A stretch of DNA of 64,000 bases, from contig NW_019174049.1 of assembly GCF_001642475.1 (NCBI RefSeq), positions 35,811 to 99,810 of the forward strand. Reading direction: 5' to 3'. The DNA comes from Fonsecaea monophora. Its lineage: Eukaryota; Ascomycota; Eurotiomycetes; Chaetothyriales; Herpotrichiellaceae. Below the pieces are notes generated by a model. It searched no databases and had not been told where the DNA came from. It worked only from the letters and a program-made list of their open reading frames with translations. A program made the position numbers and the translations under genes. Each line of letters starts with the position of its first letter. Position 1 is the stretch's first letter. Below, piece after piece: positions 52,491-63,142 of the stretch.

Positions 52491-54368
52491 ATGGCATACT
52501 TTCCCAGCGAAAGTCGACCTGACCATATGGTGTTGGACGAGAATGACGGCGACGAGGCACTGACGGACTCTAGATTTGCTGCGAGCTCTCCAGAAATATC
52601 TTTCTATTCCGATGCCCACAATCTGCGGGTGTGGAGCAGTAATGGCAACGATGCGCACATGGTGCTTCGGGCCTCATCCAACAAGTTGAGACGAACACCT
52701 AGCAGGAAGCGGACGGTCGATGAGAAGAAACGCCTGTCTTCGGTTGCACAGTTCAATTCGATGCTTGCCCCTGCAATTAAACTCCTTCTTCCGGATGTGA
52801 TTGCTACCAAAATTGCTACCAAACGTCCTTCAAAGTCCAAAGTCCGTCCGAGCTCATACCACGATGACAATGGACCCAACGACCCAGTCCACGTGGATGA
52901 ACAGGGCCATCACCGTTTGTGGGCAACGAGCCAAGGGCCTTATTTTGAGAATCCCCTGCACCATATCAGTGAGAACTTCAAAATGAACTCCGAGGCGAAT
53001 GATGGCAACGATGCCCAGGTCGTACGGGGCGAAAACCAAGACGCGACGAGACAACAAACCTGCCAGCTTTCTCCTATTGTTATCGTCGATAATCTCCTCT
53101 CTACCTTTACCAGTGACTTCTCGAGCGAGAGATCCCGGAAAGCAATCCGCCACGACTCTGTCAGGGATCTGTCATCCAGGTCCCGAACACACATGCGACT
53201 GCCAACGTATATTTTCAACGATTACCTTCTCATGCAGGCCTTACAAGTCAATTCACCACAGCGCGATAGAAGGGAAGTTGTGATTGAACTTGTTTATCGG
53301 GTTCTATCATGCCATAATCTGAGGAGACTTTTGTCGTGGCCAAAGAATGATCAGAACATGGATCGAATATCATCTCCAATCCCAACTGCTCAATTTCAGC
53401 ATTGCGCTTCACCGTGGCGACGGAGGAGCCCTACGCCTCTTTCCGGGGTCGAAGATGCCTGGGAGAGAGAGTTGCTACAGTCACTGAATTTGAAAGTGAT
53501 GCAATCCAATGAATCGGCAAGGCCAATTGGAAATACAATTACTAGCACCCACGGAGATCGATCTCCCAAGGATGTCTCCACATCATCGACTTCCGAGGGT
53601 AGAACGTCGACGGCTTCATCAGCTCAGTCAACATCATCGAAGCGTCCTCACCGTCGCTCAGCACGAGGCAATAGCAATCGAGAAGACAGCGACAATCCCT
53701 CAGACGATGACGAAGAAGATCATCCACCCAAGAAGGCGCGCACTTCTTCAGAGGGCAGTCCGCCCACAAAGAAGCTACTTGCTTGCCCTTATTGGAAGTA
53801 TGATCCAGCTCGATACTCCCCTGCCAACACTTCGGAGAAGAGATATCGGGGTTGCTCGAGTGTTTATCTCAGAGACATCGCGAGGCTGAAGCAGCGTCTT
53901 TACCGCGTTCACAAGATGCCAGACTATCATTGTCAGCGATGTTTAGAGGTCTTTGAAAACGAGCCAAGCCTACAGGAGCATGTTCGGGCCCCGGCAGAAC
54001 TAGCATGTACATATCAGCAAAACACCTCCTCGGAACTGTTATCTGAGTGGCAATGTGCCCAGCTGAGGAAACGGTGGACTGGCAAGACCACAGAGGAGGC
54101 GTGGAAGTGCATATGGTCCATCATTTTCCCACGCCTTGAGCCACCATCGAGCATACACGCTGAAGACCGTTCTGCATCGATTCAGCCTTCTCAGATGCCT
54201 GGGTTTCTGAGCGAATTTCAGCGGCGCGCCCCATCCATACTGCATGAGATACTTTTGGAAAGGTCCTCTCAAACCGAGTCTGCCGAGGTGACCTCATGGC
54301 TGCAGTCGCCTGGTGCACAATCAATGTTCAGCGCCTCGATTCAAGAGCTCTTTACCCGCCTCCAGTGA
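52491..54368 (+). CDS. Zinc-finger-like nuclear protein, 625 aa
   Basis: Intronless frame from ATG to TGA. The first ~380 residues are poorly ordered. A Ser/Thr/Asp-rich, basic-acidic section follows (KRPHRRSARGNSNRED then SDNPSDDDEEDHPPKKARTSS), typical of nuclear proteins. Residues about 425-500 hold the conserved piece: LLACPYWKYDPARY, CSSVYLRDIARLKQRLYRVHKMPDYHCQRC, and a second Cys/His set (FENEPSLQEHVR), a C2H2-related domain frequent in ascomycete proteins of unknown role. A helical C-terminus (EAWKCIWSIIFPRL; FLSEFQRRAPSILHEILL) completes it. A GTGAGC just before the stop could be a donor that joins it to the following locus; I judge that unproven. Confidence 0.75.
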   Translation: MAYFPSESRPDHMVLDENDGDEALTDSRFAASSPEISFYSDAHNLRVWSSNGNDAHMVLRASSNKLRRTPSRKRTVDEKKRLSSVAQFNSMLAPAIKLLLPDVIATKIATKRPSKSKVRPSSYHDDNGPNDPVHVDEQGHHRLWATSQGPYFENPLHHISENFKMNSEANDGNDAQVVRGENQDATRQQTCQLSPIVIVDNLLSTFTSDFSSERSRKAIRHDSVRDLSSRSRTHMRLPTYIFNDYLLMQALQVNSPQRDRREVVIELVYRVLSCHNLRRLLSWPKNDQNMDRISSPIPTAQFQHCASPWRRRSPTPLSGVEDAWERELLQSLNLKVMQSNESARPIGNTITSTHGDRSPKDVSTSSTSEGRTSTASSAQSTSSKRPHRRSARGNSNREDSDNPSDDDEEDHPPKKARTSSEGSPPTKKLLACPYWKYDPARYSPANTSEKRYRGCSSVYLRDIARLKQRLYRVHKMPDYHCQRCLEVFENEPSLQEHVRAPAELACTYQQNTSSELLSEWQCAQLRKRWTGKTTEEAWKCIWSIIFPRLEPPSSIHAEDRSASIQPSQMPGFLSEFQRRAPSILHEILLERSSQTESAEVTSWLQSPGAQSMFSASIQELFTRLQ

Positions 54369-54385
54369 GCGAGAACAGTCAACCT

Positions 54386-55085
54386 ATGCCACAGACACCC
54401 CCAATCACTACCACAGCCTACTTCTATCCCGAGCTTCCCGACTTTGGCGACCTGCTAAACTGCGACATATTTGACGAAGCCCCTAATGACCCAAATCCGG
54501 GTCCTTCAGAAGCCAGTACTGGCGATTCCGAGGGTCCTCTGAATCAAAAGCCAGAGAGCATGCAATCGGTTTTGAATCACAGTCACCCGGTTGGTGACAG
54601 TTTCTTGCTCCCCAGGCCGGTAGACGCACCTGTCAAAATTCATACCCGAGTTAAGACTCCACCACCACTTGATCTTCCTGACACCAGTTCGACGACCAGT
54701 CATCACACCGTCTGTCTGAGGAATCCACCGAACCCGAATACCGCCACGTAACGAAAAGGGCCAAATAGGTTGCGACCACGTTGACTGTCGGGGCAAACCT
54801 GTACAGAGGTTTCGGAGAGTCTGTGAATAGAACAAACATATGGACATCCACGAAAGACCTTACCAGTGCCAGGAACCGGGATGCGAGTCGCACTTGGGAT
54901 TCTCCTTTTTAGGCGGACTTCTGAGACACCAGAGCGAAGTTCATAAGATGCACCTCCCGCCACGTGAGCAAGTCTTCTGCCCTTACCCCCACTGCATCCG
55001 AAGTTCAGGAACAGGTGCAACAGGTTTTACTAGGAGGGAAAATCTCGAAGAGTCTATTCGGCGAAGGCACTCAGAGGAGCTCTAG
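54386..55085 (+). pseudogene. Decayed C2H2 zinc-finger gene
   Basis: Begins only 17 bases after the preceding stop. An N-terminal acidic Pro/Ser frame (MPQTPPITTTAYFYPELPDF) runs to 54751; two further frames then carry STEPEYRHVTKRAK and a finger region. In the last frame a C2H2-type finger, CDHVDC...RFRRVCE, is cut by TAG at 54828-54830 and continues in the same frame as NKHMDIHERPYQCQEPGCE, so a Trp or similar residue appears to have become a stop. The final finger reads FTRRENLEESIRRRH where family members have EEH, so one zinc-binding His (codon 55053-55055) is Ser. No simple intron set gives a clean protein. A real gene with unusual splicing cannot be excluded. Confidence 0.5.
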
Positions 55086-55779
55086 TACGACCGTTTCAAC
55101 AGATGTTTCAAGGTCTGTGGATGCTTCCAACAGCAGTGAAAACAAATGTGACCCGCGACAAATTTTCACGAACGCACCTGCGGCGCCGGTACATGGAATC
55201 TCCATCAATCCTGCGGATTTGGGAACAGACCCATCCGACAGTCAAGAGACACACGTCTGGCATCCTCGGTGAAAGAGACGAATTCTGAGTCTTTGCCATT
55301 TCCACACGGAGGCCGATTGAGTCGCTAATCGGGAGTTCATTGACCGGCTACAGGCGACAAAGCCCCGAGTGTCGCTAGAGTGCTTGGACCCCGTAATCAT
55401 GTGCCAATTGGTTCTTAGGGTATCTGGTGCCTGCAGATTGCCGAACAGAGCCTAATGACCCCAGCCAGCCCACCTTATCGCCCCCAATTTCCACGTTTCT
55501 AAGGAGCGATTGGCGCGTAATAGCTTCACCCATTAATAGCTAGAGGCCGCAGCCCATGACATCATTTCACATTTGGCTTTTGTGGCTTTCAGTTGCATTT
55601 CCAAGTTTTCGAGACGCTACGGAGGAAGGCCGATCGTGTTGACAATCTCGATCTCTTCTGCACAGGCTCGACGATGCCAGCTTCATCTTATATGAGTACG
55701 CTGTCTGCGTGCGTCGCAGTACTGCCGCTGTCAAAGGCACTGCCAACCTCTGGAAAGCCACAGACTCACACGGTCTGGG
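55086..55779. other. Intergenic, no gene recognised
   Basis: Upstream region of the DUF2985-like gene. Short ORFs only. Confidence 0.5.
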
Positions 55780-57628
55780 ATGGACCGCTTGCGTGATGCC
55801 GTCCACGTCGCGTCTTCAAAGTTGGGACGTAGCGACTCAGCTTCAGTAGCCACCGAAACCGTACCACCACAAGATGCTGCTAGAACAGCGGCGCAACCAC
55901 CGATCGAGCAACCTGCATCGATTCATCCTCCTACCTTGCGAGACGAGCCGAATTCTGGCGTTAGACGCTTGCCTGCTGCGAGGGACGACAATGTTTATCT
56001 CCCCAGCATTCGACTTCTTCGTCACAGGAATAATACCCCCAGACCTGAGGCGAACATTGGCGCAGTCCACGACTATGCCACGAACCCCAGAGAAACGGAA
56101 CAGACCAATAATGGCAGAATAGGAAACTTGTGGAATAAAACTCGTCACTCGTTGGGTTTGGGCCACACAGAGAGAGATCCTATGCAGCCTGAAAGGGACT
56201 ACAATGCAGATATGGTTGATGCACTCGACGCATTGGGTACGTAGCCTAGCATATTGCGCCCCTCTCAGACTTTCTGTGCTCACCAGTATCGTCAGATCCT
56301 GAAGTTCAAACTCTGATATCTCTGACCAACGTTCAAAACTCGCTTTTCGTTCCCGACTTGGGCAAATATGTGAATAGAAGACCGACATTCTCACTCACAA
56401 GCTTCTTGCAAGATGTTGAACAGAAACTGAAGCCGGGAGAGAAGGAAAAACAGAAGCAGGAAAAACCACCCAAGGTAACACGGCCTGCACCCATATACCG
56501 AGCTCCTACCGGTGCCACAATCAACTCCCAGCTCAGTGATTCTCGATATGCGGTCCTTCCTGAAGGAGCGTCGTTGTCAGGGTGGACATATCAAGAGCGA
56601 TTAGAACTCAATGATCATGTTCGACATATGCTTCACTCACGCCGGTCGAAATTCAAAAGGTCCATGAAAGGGTTTCTGCAATATGTTCGCCAACGTGAGC
56701 CTGTCTACCGCGATCGCAAGTCTGCGAGTGCTAACTTTGAATCCTAGCTCTGGGCTTCTGCATCACACTGTATGCAACTTTGATCACGCTTTTTGGCCTG
56801 GCCTGGGTTCTCTTCCTCATCGGTACGCCCTCAGAGCCCTTCCAGATGTATGTGTAACTGATCCAATAACCAAACGCAGGTTGGATAAACGTCGGTGGCA
56901 AGCAATTGTATGTCATCAACGTGATTGACAACGTCCTTGTCGCACTCTTTGCCATCGTCGGCGACGGCCTTGCCCCTTTCCGGGCTGTTGACACGTACCA
57001 TATGATCTTCATTGCTCACTACCATCACGTCACCTGGTCGACCCGCAAGAAGCATAACATGCCCAAATTGAGAAACCGCAACGATCTCCCTACCGAGATG
57101 CCGCCGCCTGTGGTCCCCAAGCCCAAACCACGCCGCCGTGACCGAGTACTGAATAAAGCAGCCGCGAAACTCCACCTGAAGAAACGATTCGGCTTAAAGG
57201 AGGACCTCGAAGAGCCGGGCGAGTATAGCGTACTAAACCACAAGCAGCAGCGACTCTTGGACTACCATGGCGCCAAGTTCAACAAATCGCATACGTTCTA
57301 CAAACCACACGAGACGGAGACGCACCACGCGTTCCCCCTGCGACTCCTGGTCGCCATCGTGGTTCTGCTGGACTGTCACTCCCTCCTGCAGATTGCCCTA
57401 GGCACCGTCACGTGGAGCATCGACTACCAAAAACGTCCTTTTGCGTTGACGACGGTCATTTTGTGTTGTTCGATCACTTGCAATGCCACGGCCGGGCTGC
57501 TGATTTGGATCGGCGATCGCAGAACACGCAAGAATGATGTGTTGGAGCGCATCAATCGGCAGGAGTTGACACAGGAGGCGATGGAGAAGATGAAGAAGAC
57601 GTACGCCAACGGTGATGGAGATATCTGA
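55780..57628 (+). CDS. Fungal DUF2985-like integral membrane protein, 562 aa
   Basis: Four exons: 55780-56236, 56287-56694, 56748-56822, 56880-57628; introns of 50, 53 and 57 nt, each phase 1. The N-terminal ~290 residues are cytosolic and hydrophilic, including SRYAVLPEGASLSGWTYQERL and an Arg-rich HMLHSRRSKFKR. Four membrane segments follow: GFCITLYATLITLFGLAWVL, LYVINVIDNVLVALFAIVG, LRLLVAIVVLLDCHSLLQIA and TTVILCCSITCNATAGLLIW. Between the second and third lies a basic loop (KPKPRRRDRVLNKAA) and EYSVLNHKQQRLLDYHGAKF. The GWINVGGKQLYVINVIDN segment and DCHSLLQ are the recognisable family marks. Function unknown; the charged C-terminus ends KKTYANGDGDI. Confidence 0.85.
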
Positions 57629-58805
57629 GAGCGGACCAGTACTCTGCTGTACACATATAATATTATGTTCTTCTTTTACCATTTTCGTTCGGGAAAGGGG
57701 AGTGAGGCCGCTTTTGACGGCTATGAGAACATCGTCTCCCATCGCCCATTACATTTCTCCTTCTCTTCCAACCTACTTCCCCCACATCTCCTTCAAAACC
57801 CGCCTCGTCGCCGGAATTCTCTCCGCCACTGACGACTCCCCTTTGATTATTGTCCCTTCCGGCTCCTTCAAAATGTACCTCGTCTCTTCGAATGCGCCCT
57901 TGATTAGCCTCGTGATGGCTCGATTTTCGCGGCCCCTCTCTGCACTTTCGAGGAGGGACCCGTCTCGCCGTATCGGCCCCCTTATGCGCCTGACCCCTGT
58001 GCCCCTCGATGGTCGATGATGCATTCATTTGACCTTCTCTTGCCGTACATCATGCAGGCTCAGCTGCAACCTCCCGTCCATCATCCACGCCTCGACCGTG
58101 GTCCTGAGGACATGGACGTCCGTCCGGCTTCGGCGCGTCTCCTCGTGCCAACTTGCGAAGGTGGATGGGTCCGCGTAATGGGCTCTTCCCACGCCGGGGA
58201 TGCCACGGGATCCGTAGTCAATGGTCCAACATGTTGTTCACGCGGACTAGGATCAGCCAGGTGAGTTTTAGCCCCAGAGGGTTTTGATTTCGTGCGTGTA
58301 CACCTAGGTGATTGGAATCTGGAATAATGGCATTCGTGAATAAAATCGAGATCAAGTCGCCTAGACACGACATGAACACACATGTTATAAATCGTCCCCC
58401 GAGAGGAGGGGGGATGGGTCTCGAACAACGAATCAAATGGGTTTGCTTGATGGGGGAGAATGGTAGGTTGCAAGGTTAGTCGGAGCAGGGTTGTGTGCTT
58501 ACGTTGGACGTACACCTTGATACCGATAGTATATCAACAACCAATGGCTATACTTATTAGGTAGGGGCTAAGATTGTGAACGAAGTTGACTTCAGCTGTA
58601 TCTAAGGTTGGGGGGTTGAGCCAGCTTTATACTTATCCTATGCTGTCTCAAAGTGGTAATAATCTGTGCACTGAATGCCCCGTCCTTGCTTGACCTTCCA
58701 TCGTCTGTCCCCGTGGGGTGGCCGCATGAAGGTTGGTCGGTAACGATATAGAACCACACATGACTTTGGCAATACCACCCCAACACTGGCACCAAATCCA
58801 ACATT
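57629..58805. other. Intergenic, convergent gene ends
   Basis: 1.2 kb with no supported gene; ORFs around 57612-58515 are of mixed composition and unrecognised. Confidence 0.5.
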
Positions 58806-60026
58806 TTACCCGGCATGAGTGGTCTGTGGAGGCCTCTCCTTGAGTCGAGGAAGGCGAATGCTGTCCACTGCTGACCGTTCAAGTAGATAGTGGACAGCCT
58901 GTGGAACCGTACCAGCTCCGCCGAATGACTTCACCATATGGTGATTCATCCGGCTCACAAGGGTGATCGCCGACATGGTATCATCCTTTTTTTTGTCAAG
59001 GTTCTTGAAGATTGTGCACATTGCCTCGCTCATATCGTTCCGTGTAGACAACCCCCAGCCGCATGCGCCTATTAATTCCTTTCGGTAGGCCGATTTCTGA
59101 GACGACTTTTCATTCTCCTGGCTTGTCACTGAAGCTAATACGGCTTCACGGCAGTTAAGAATGATGATCGTATGGGTTTCTGCGTCCATAATTGTCTTTT
59201 GAATTTGTTCCCATTTTACCCGAGCAATGGGTCGGAAACTAGATCGTGTTAACATATGTCGCAGTGGGCTCGGCTACGAGGGTTCTTCAGATAGTTTCAC
59301 ATACCGAGTGTCTTCCACGACCACTCGTAATTGAGAAGGGACAATCATCCCACTCTCATTGCTTTCCAGGGCTTTCGACACCTTTCTACCGAGATTGTAC
59401 AATTCCTTACCAAGTTCGGACTCTTTGGGAATGTTGTGGCTTTAGAAAGCGAGATTAGGAGGAATAATGAGTAATAAATGAGCCGTTGTATGAGTTCGAC
59501 AGCTTACCTAAATAGTTGAAGTTTGTTTGTGTCAACGATTCCTCCATGGCCGTGGTAGTAAATGATGTGTAGGGTCGGGTGACTTGGGTCAGGCTTGACC
59601 AGGAATTCGCTCAGGTGTGTCTTGAGCCCGGATAGAGGGTCGCTCATGTTGATATTGTAATCTTGAACCTCATATCCTAGACTTTCAAAATCGCCATGGA
59701 TCTTTTTGGTTTGCTTGTGTAGATCCAGATCGTTGAAATCGAAAGTAAGAAGCAGGACTTTGACTCTTTCCGGCCAGAACATCTCTTGAGCCCCCTTTCG
59801 AGCCTCGTGAGCTGTTGATTTATGATGGGGAACCGACATTCTCGGTCGCGACCTGTCCAATTTCAATAAGTCCACCTGAGATTTATGAACCAGTGGTGGG
59901 TAATGGGAGAACCTCGAAGTCCATGAGAATCAAAGCGCGGGCCATGTCCAGAAGATAAAAATCAGCCGCAGTCAACGTGGTCTGCAGGAAGGGGAGAAAG
60001 CAGCCACACCAGAATTGGGCAGCCAT
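58806..60026 (-). CDS. Caspase-like (peptidase C14 fold) protein, 349 aa
   Basis: Exons (minus strand): 60026-59913, 59875-59508, 59439-59305, 59238-58806; introns of 37, 68 and 66 nt. Exon 1 supplies the start (MAAQFWCGC) and a helix FLQTTLTAADFYLLDMARAL. The caspase fold follows: VKVLLLTFDFNDL (first strand), IHGDFESLGYEV, and the His site HIIYYHGHGG (His148 by my count). The Cys site is THTIIILNCREA (Cys235), then KELIGACGWG and a C-terminal VPQAVHYLLERSAVDSIRLPRL, all expected of the short fungal caspase-like proteins that resemble metacaspases. The residue before Cys is Asn where Asp is usual. It could be an active protease or a regulatory pseudo-enzyme in cell death; both are inference. 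Confidence 0.8.
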
Positions 60027-61430
60027 GTCGCTATTGGTAAAGTCTCAACCGGTGTGACAAAGGTATACATGGAAGTAGCCATTTCAGGCTGAGTTCACAT
60101 GTCAAACCCTTTCTAACAAACCGAGAGAATATATGGCCTGGAGCTCTCGTTTCAACTTCTGCCTCGCCTCATCCACTGCACCTCGATCACGCTCCCGATT
60201 CTCGATCGTCACAGCCTCCTATGACGATCGCGAGGTATTCGATTGGGCGGTGGGATGGGTGCTTTATGCTTCCACTTCACGTGGCCATGTCCTTTTGAGC
60301 TCAGTAGCTCGCTGGACTGGCAGAAACCGATTGGATCCAACGTGGGAAAAGGATGGTACCTGTACGCGTCCGGACACCTCTCGACCTTTCTCTGTGGTGG
60401 GGCGTTTTTGTATTCTTGGGTTCATCGCTACATACTTTACCAAATCGGTGCGGGCCACGGACCTGGTCAAGTGGCGACAGATTGGTGCCGCTTCCAACTA
60501 GACAACCTTGAAGGAACGGTTTCGTTAGAATTGCAAGCAATTTACGTCAATCGAGGTAAGCACAGAAGAAAATAATATCATCCAGCGTCTCGAACGGATG
60601 GTTGATTTGGGGGAAGGGGGGAAGGAAAGGGGATCCACTCGGCTTTGGTATCAAGACGGGACGGCAGCAACCGAAAACTTTCGCCCCCGGAAATCGCGCG
60701 AACTTAAAACCCTGGAAGAGTAGTGTATTTACCTCGTACATATCTAGTCGATTCACTCCCTCGTCCGCTCTCTCTTCTACTCCCTTCCCTCTCTTTTGCA
60801 CTCCTCTTTTCTACTCCCTTCTGCTCCCTTACCGCTCTGGCCCGCTCCCAGTGATTGTGCGGGCAAGGCTTTTTTTTGGCAATGAGCATTTCCCGTTAAC
60901 CAAGGAAGTGCCTATGCGTAGGGTTGAGAGCCGGAGATGGGCTGATCCGTATGTTCGGAGTATGTAGGCACTCTTTGGCCTGACAGCCTACATAAGCGAA
61001 GCCTGACTGACTGGGCAAACCGCCCTCTACCTACGCCAAAACGGGGCGCCATCAGGAACAAGTAATAACTAGTAAGCGATGGGATAAATTCTCCACGCCA
61101 CGGCAGCCTATGTACTTTTCATCCCGCGCCCAGATATCGATGTCCTTGCTTTTATGGTGTAATAATCAAAGCCGAGGATTCCCAATTCAGCGATTTCCTT
61201 TCTCCTTGATCGAGTCTGCTCGCTTGCTTCATCCAGGACCGCCATGCAGAGACCTCCAAAGAAGAACGACAGTGTGGGGTCCCGTGGTGGATGAAGAAGA
61301 AGAGTGGGAGCTTTTTGAGTAACGCCGCCGAGTTCTACGTTTTTAATTTATAATTCCCATATTCCGCAGTATAGCTATACCTCAGCAACGCCCCCAGGTC
61401 TTTCAGGCTGGTTCGTATGCCTCTCACCTA
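60027..61430. other. Intergenic, no gene recognised
   Basis: 1.4 kb; ORFs 60133-60575 and 60602-60967 are unsupported. Pyrimidine-rich segments near 60770-60850. Confidence 0.45.
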
Positions 61431-63142
61431 CTAGTAATTCCCACTTAGTGCATTACGCTTCTCTTCACTCATCCCCCGGTTGATACCAGCTACATAATTC
61501 TGGAATGCCTTATGCCTCTCCAGCGCTTTTGAGATATGGTCCCAATCGACCCATAGGACCTTGGGAGGAACACATAAATCGCTGGACTGGCCGCTGGTTT
61601 CAGTGACACCGTCGCTGGTGTTATTGTTCCCCGCGTTGAGAGGGTCGTGCACATCGTCGAGACACGCGAATCTGACAGCTGTCTGCATAACTAGATCTCA
61701 GAGTCAGTATAGTCCAGTCCACCGAGCCTGACTCCTTGCCTCGGTAGCTTTAATCCGCAAATAAGAGCTACCAAAAGCGGAGGAGACTTACTATTCCGGA
61801 TTTCGCAGCCATTCAGGTCGGTGTCGTCTTTACGCAAGCGCAATTTGGCTTCGTTGGTGATTTGATTCTTCGTGTCGTCGACCGCTCATACATCTCGTAG
61901 AACTTGAGCCAAATCTGGTGGCGTGCTTCCGCCGTGAGTTTCGGGTAGCGAATAGCTGCGGTAATCCGGCTGATGAACGAGTCGTCGATCTTGTCTCCTC
62001 GCATTCACCTGGCTGGCAACGAGTTTCGAGAACTTCTCGCACTGTGCCTTGAGGTTGTAGCAGTAGAGCAGCAACGTCTCGAACCGCCCCGAGTTTTGGG
62101 TTGGAACGTGATACCGAGAAAGACCACGTGAGAACAACTGCGGGTCATAGTCAACAATCGATTGCAAAGCTTTAACCAGATTCTGGGCCTTGAGTTCGAG
62201 GTAGTGGCCGTAGACGGTGTTAGCTTTGACTTTAGTACCGAAATCAAAGTCTGCAGGATTGAGCCACCAGTCTTGAGCGGTATTGCCCTTTTTCTCCTCC
62301 AGGTCATCTGTTTCGACGTAAACGCCAAACTGAATTAGCGCGTGTTTGTTGTCATCCTCCTTGGATGGCGATGATTCGGAAAGCTTGAAGTCGATCCCAC
62401 CGAGCGGAGTCGGACGGTAAAAGCTCTTTTGCCCAGAAATGGAGTCAAATATGTGGACTGCATAGAGAGTTTCTGTTTGTTTCGCTGGTGGAGGTAACTG
62501 GTCTGCCTCGGAGTTCGGCTCGAGCTCAGCTGGCGACACATTCGGGGCGATATCTGAGGTGGGATCGTCATCTTGCTCAGGTTTTAAGCTCTCCCCTGGA
62601 TCATCGTCGGTTGTACTGAGCGTTCGGGGCGTTGCGCTATCGGTGCAGACGCTGTCGGGATCTCCTAGTTGTTGCATCTCAGGCTGAGTGGACTTGAGAG
62701 TTCCCCTGTTATCCAGGCCAGCCGAGAGGAGAGACACTTAACGAAGATCTATTTTCATAGGGCGAATCGTAAATGATCCATCAGAATCGACGTGTGCGCG
62801 GGCCTGTCCAGCGCATCGAGGAACGAGAAGCTGTGACTGAGGTGCATGATATTTCTCGAGCATTTTCACGACGTTCGATGCCGAGCTCAGTTGCCTTGTG
62901 ATGAGCTTGTGGATCATTTCTTGCTTCTCGGGTTCAAAGGAGGAGAATGGGCCGTTCGCTTCGTCAACGCCATACACTCTGCCTCATTCCTTGAAATTAA
63001 AGATTGCTATATTGGCACGGAGATGGAGCCCTTCACGTTGATCATCTTTATCTTGCAGAATATCAGTCCCCAGTTCGCAAACTTCGATGACTCTTTTCCA
63101 AGCCAATACGAGACTTATGACTCCCAGTGCCAGTTCAGCCAT
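61431..63142 (-). pseudogene. Decayed HeLo-like plus AAA-ATPase locus
   Basis: Minus-strand frames in order: MAELALGVISLVLAWKRVIE (from 63142) with ANIAIFNFKE, a TGA at 62984-62986, then in the same frame GRVYGVDEANGPFSSFEPEK and SASNVVKMLEKYHAP, matching a HeLo-like N-terminal domain of fungal cell-death proteins. A TAA follows at 62738-62740. The same frame continues with an acidic linker and DUF7025-like VYGHYLELKAQNLVKALQSI. Another frame (61813-62004) gives DKIDDSFISRITAAIRYPKL, the C-terminal AAA segment; one further frameshift and a GT-AG intron lead to NGCEIRN and MQTAVRFACLDD, with the tail ending at 61431. The Walker A and B part of the AAA core is absent. Two stops, frameshifts and an internal deletion indicate a pseudogene, originally perhaps one fused gene or two neighbours. 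Confidence 0.7.

Noticed and set aside
58592..58882. 96-codon ORF beyond the caspase-like stop
   Set aside because: Different frame, no splice site linking it; the caspase-like protein already ends with the expected C-terminal helix.
60133..60501. 122-codon plus-strand ORF
   Set aside because: Unrelated to known domains, overlaps other ORFs in all frames, and no conserved start or splice structure.
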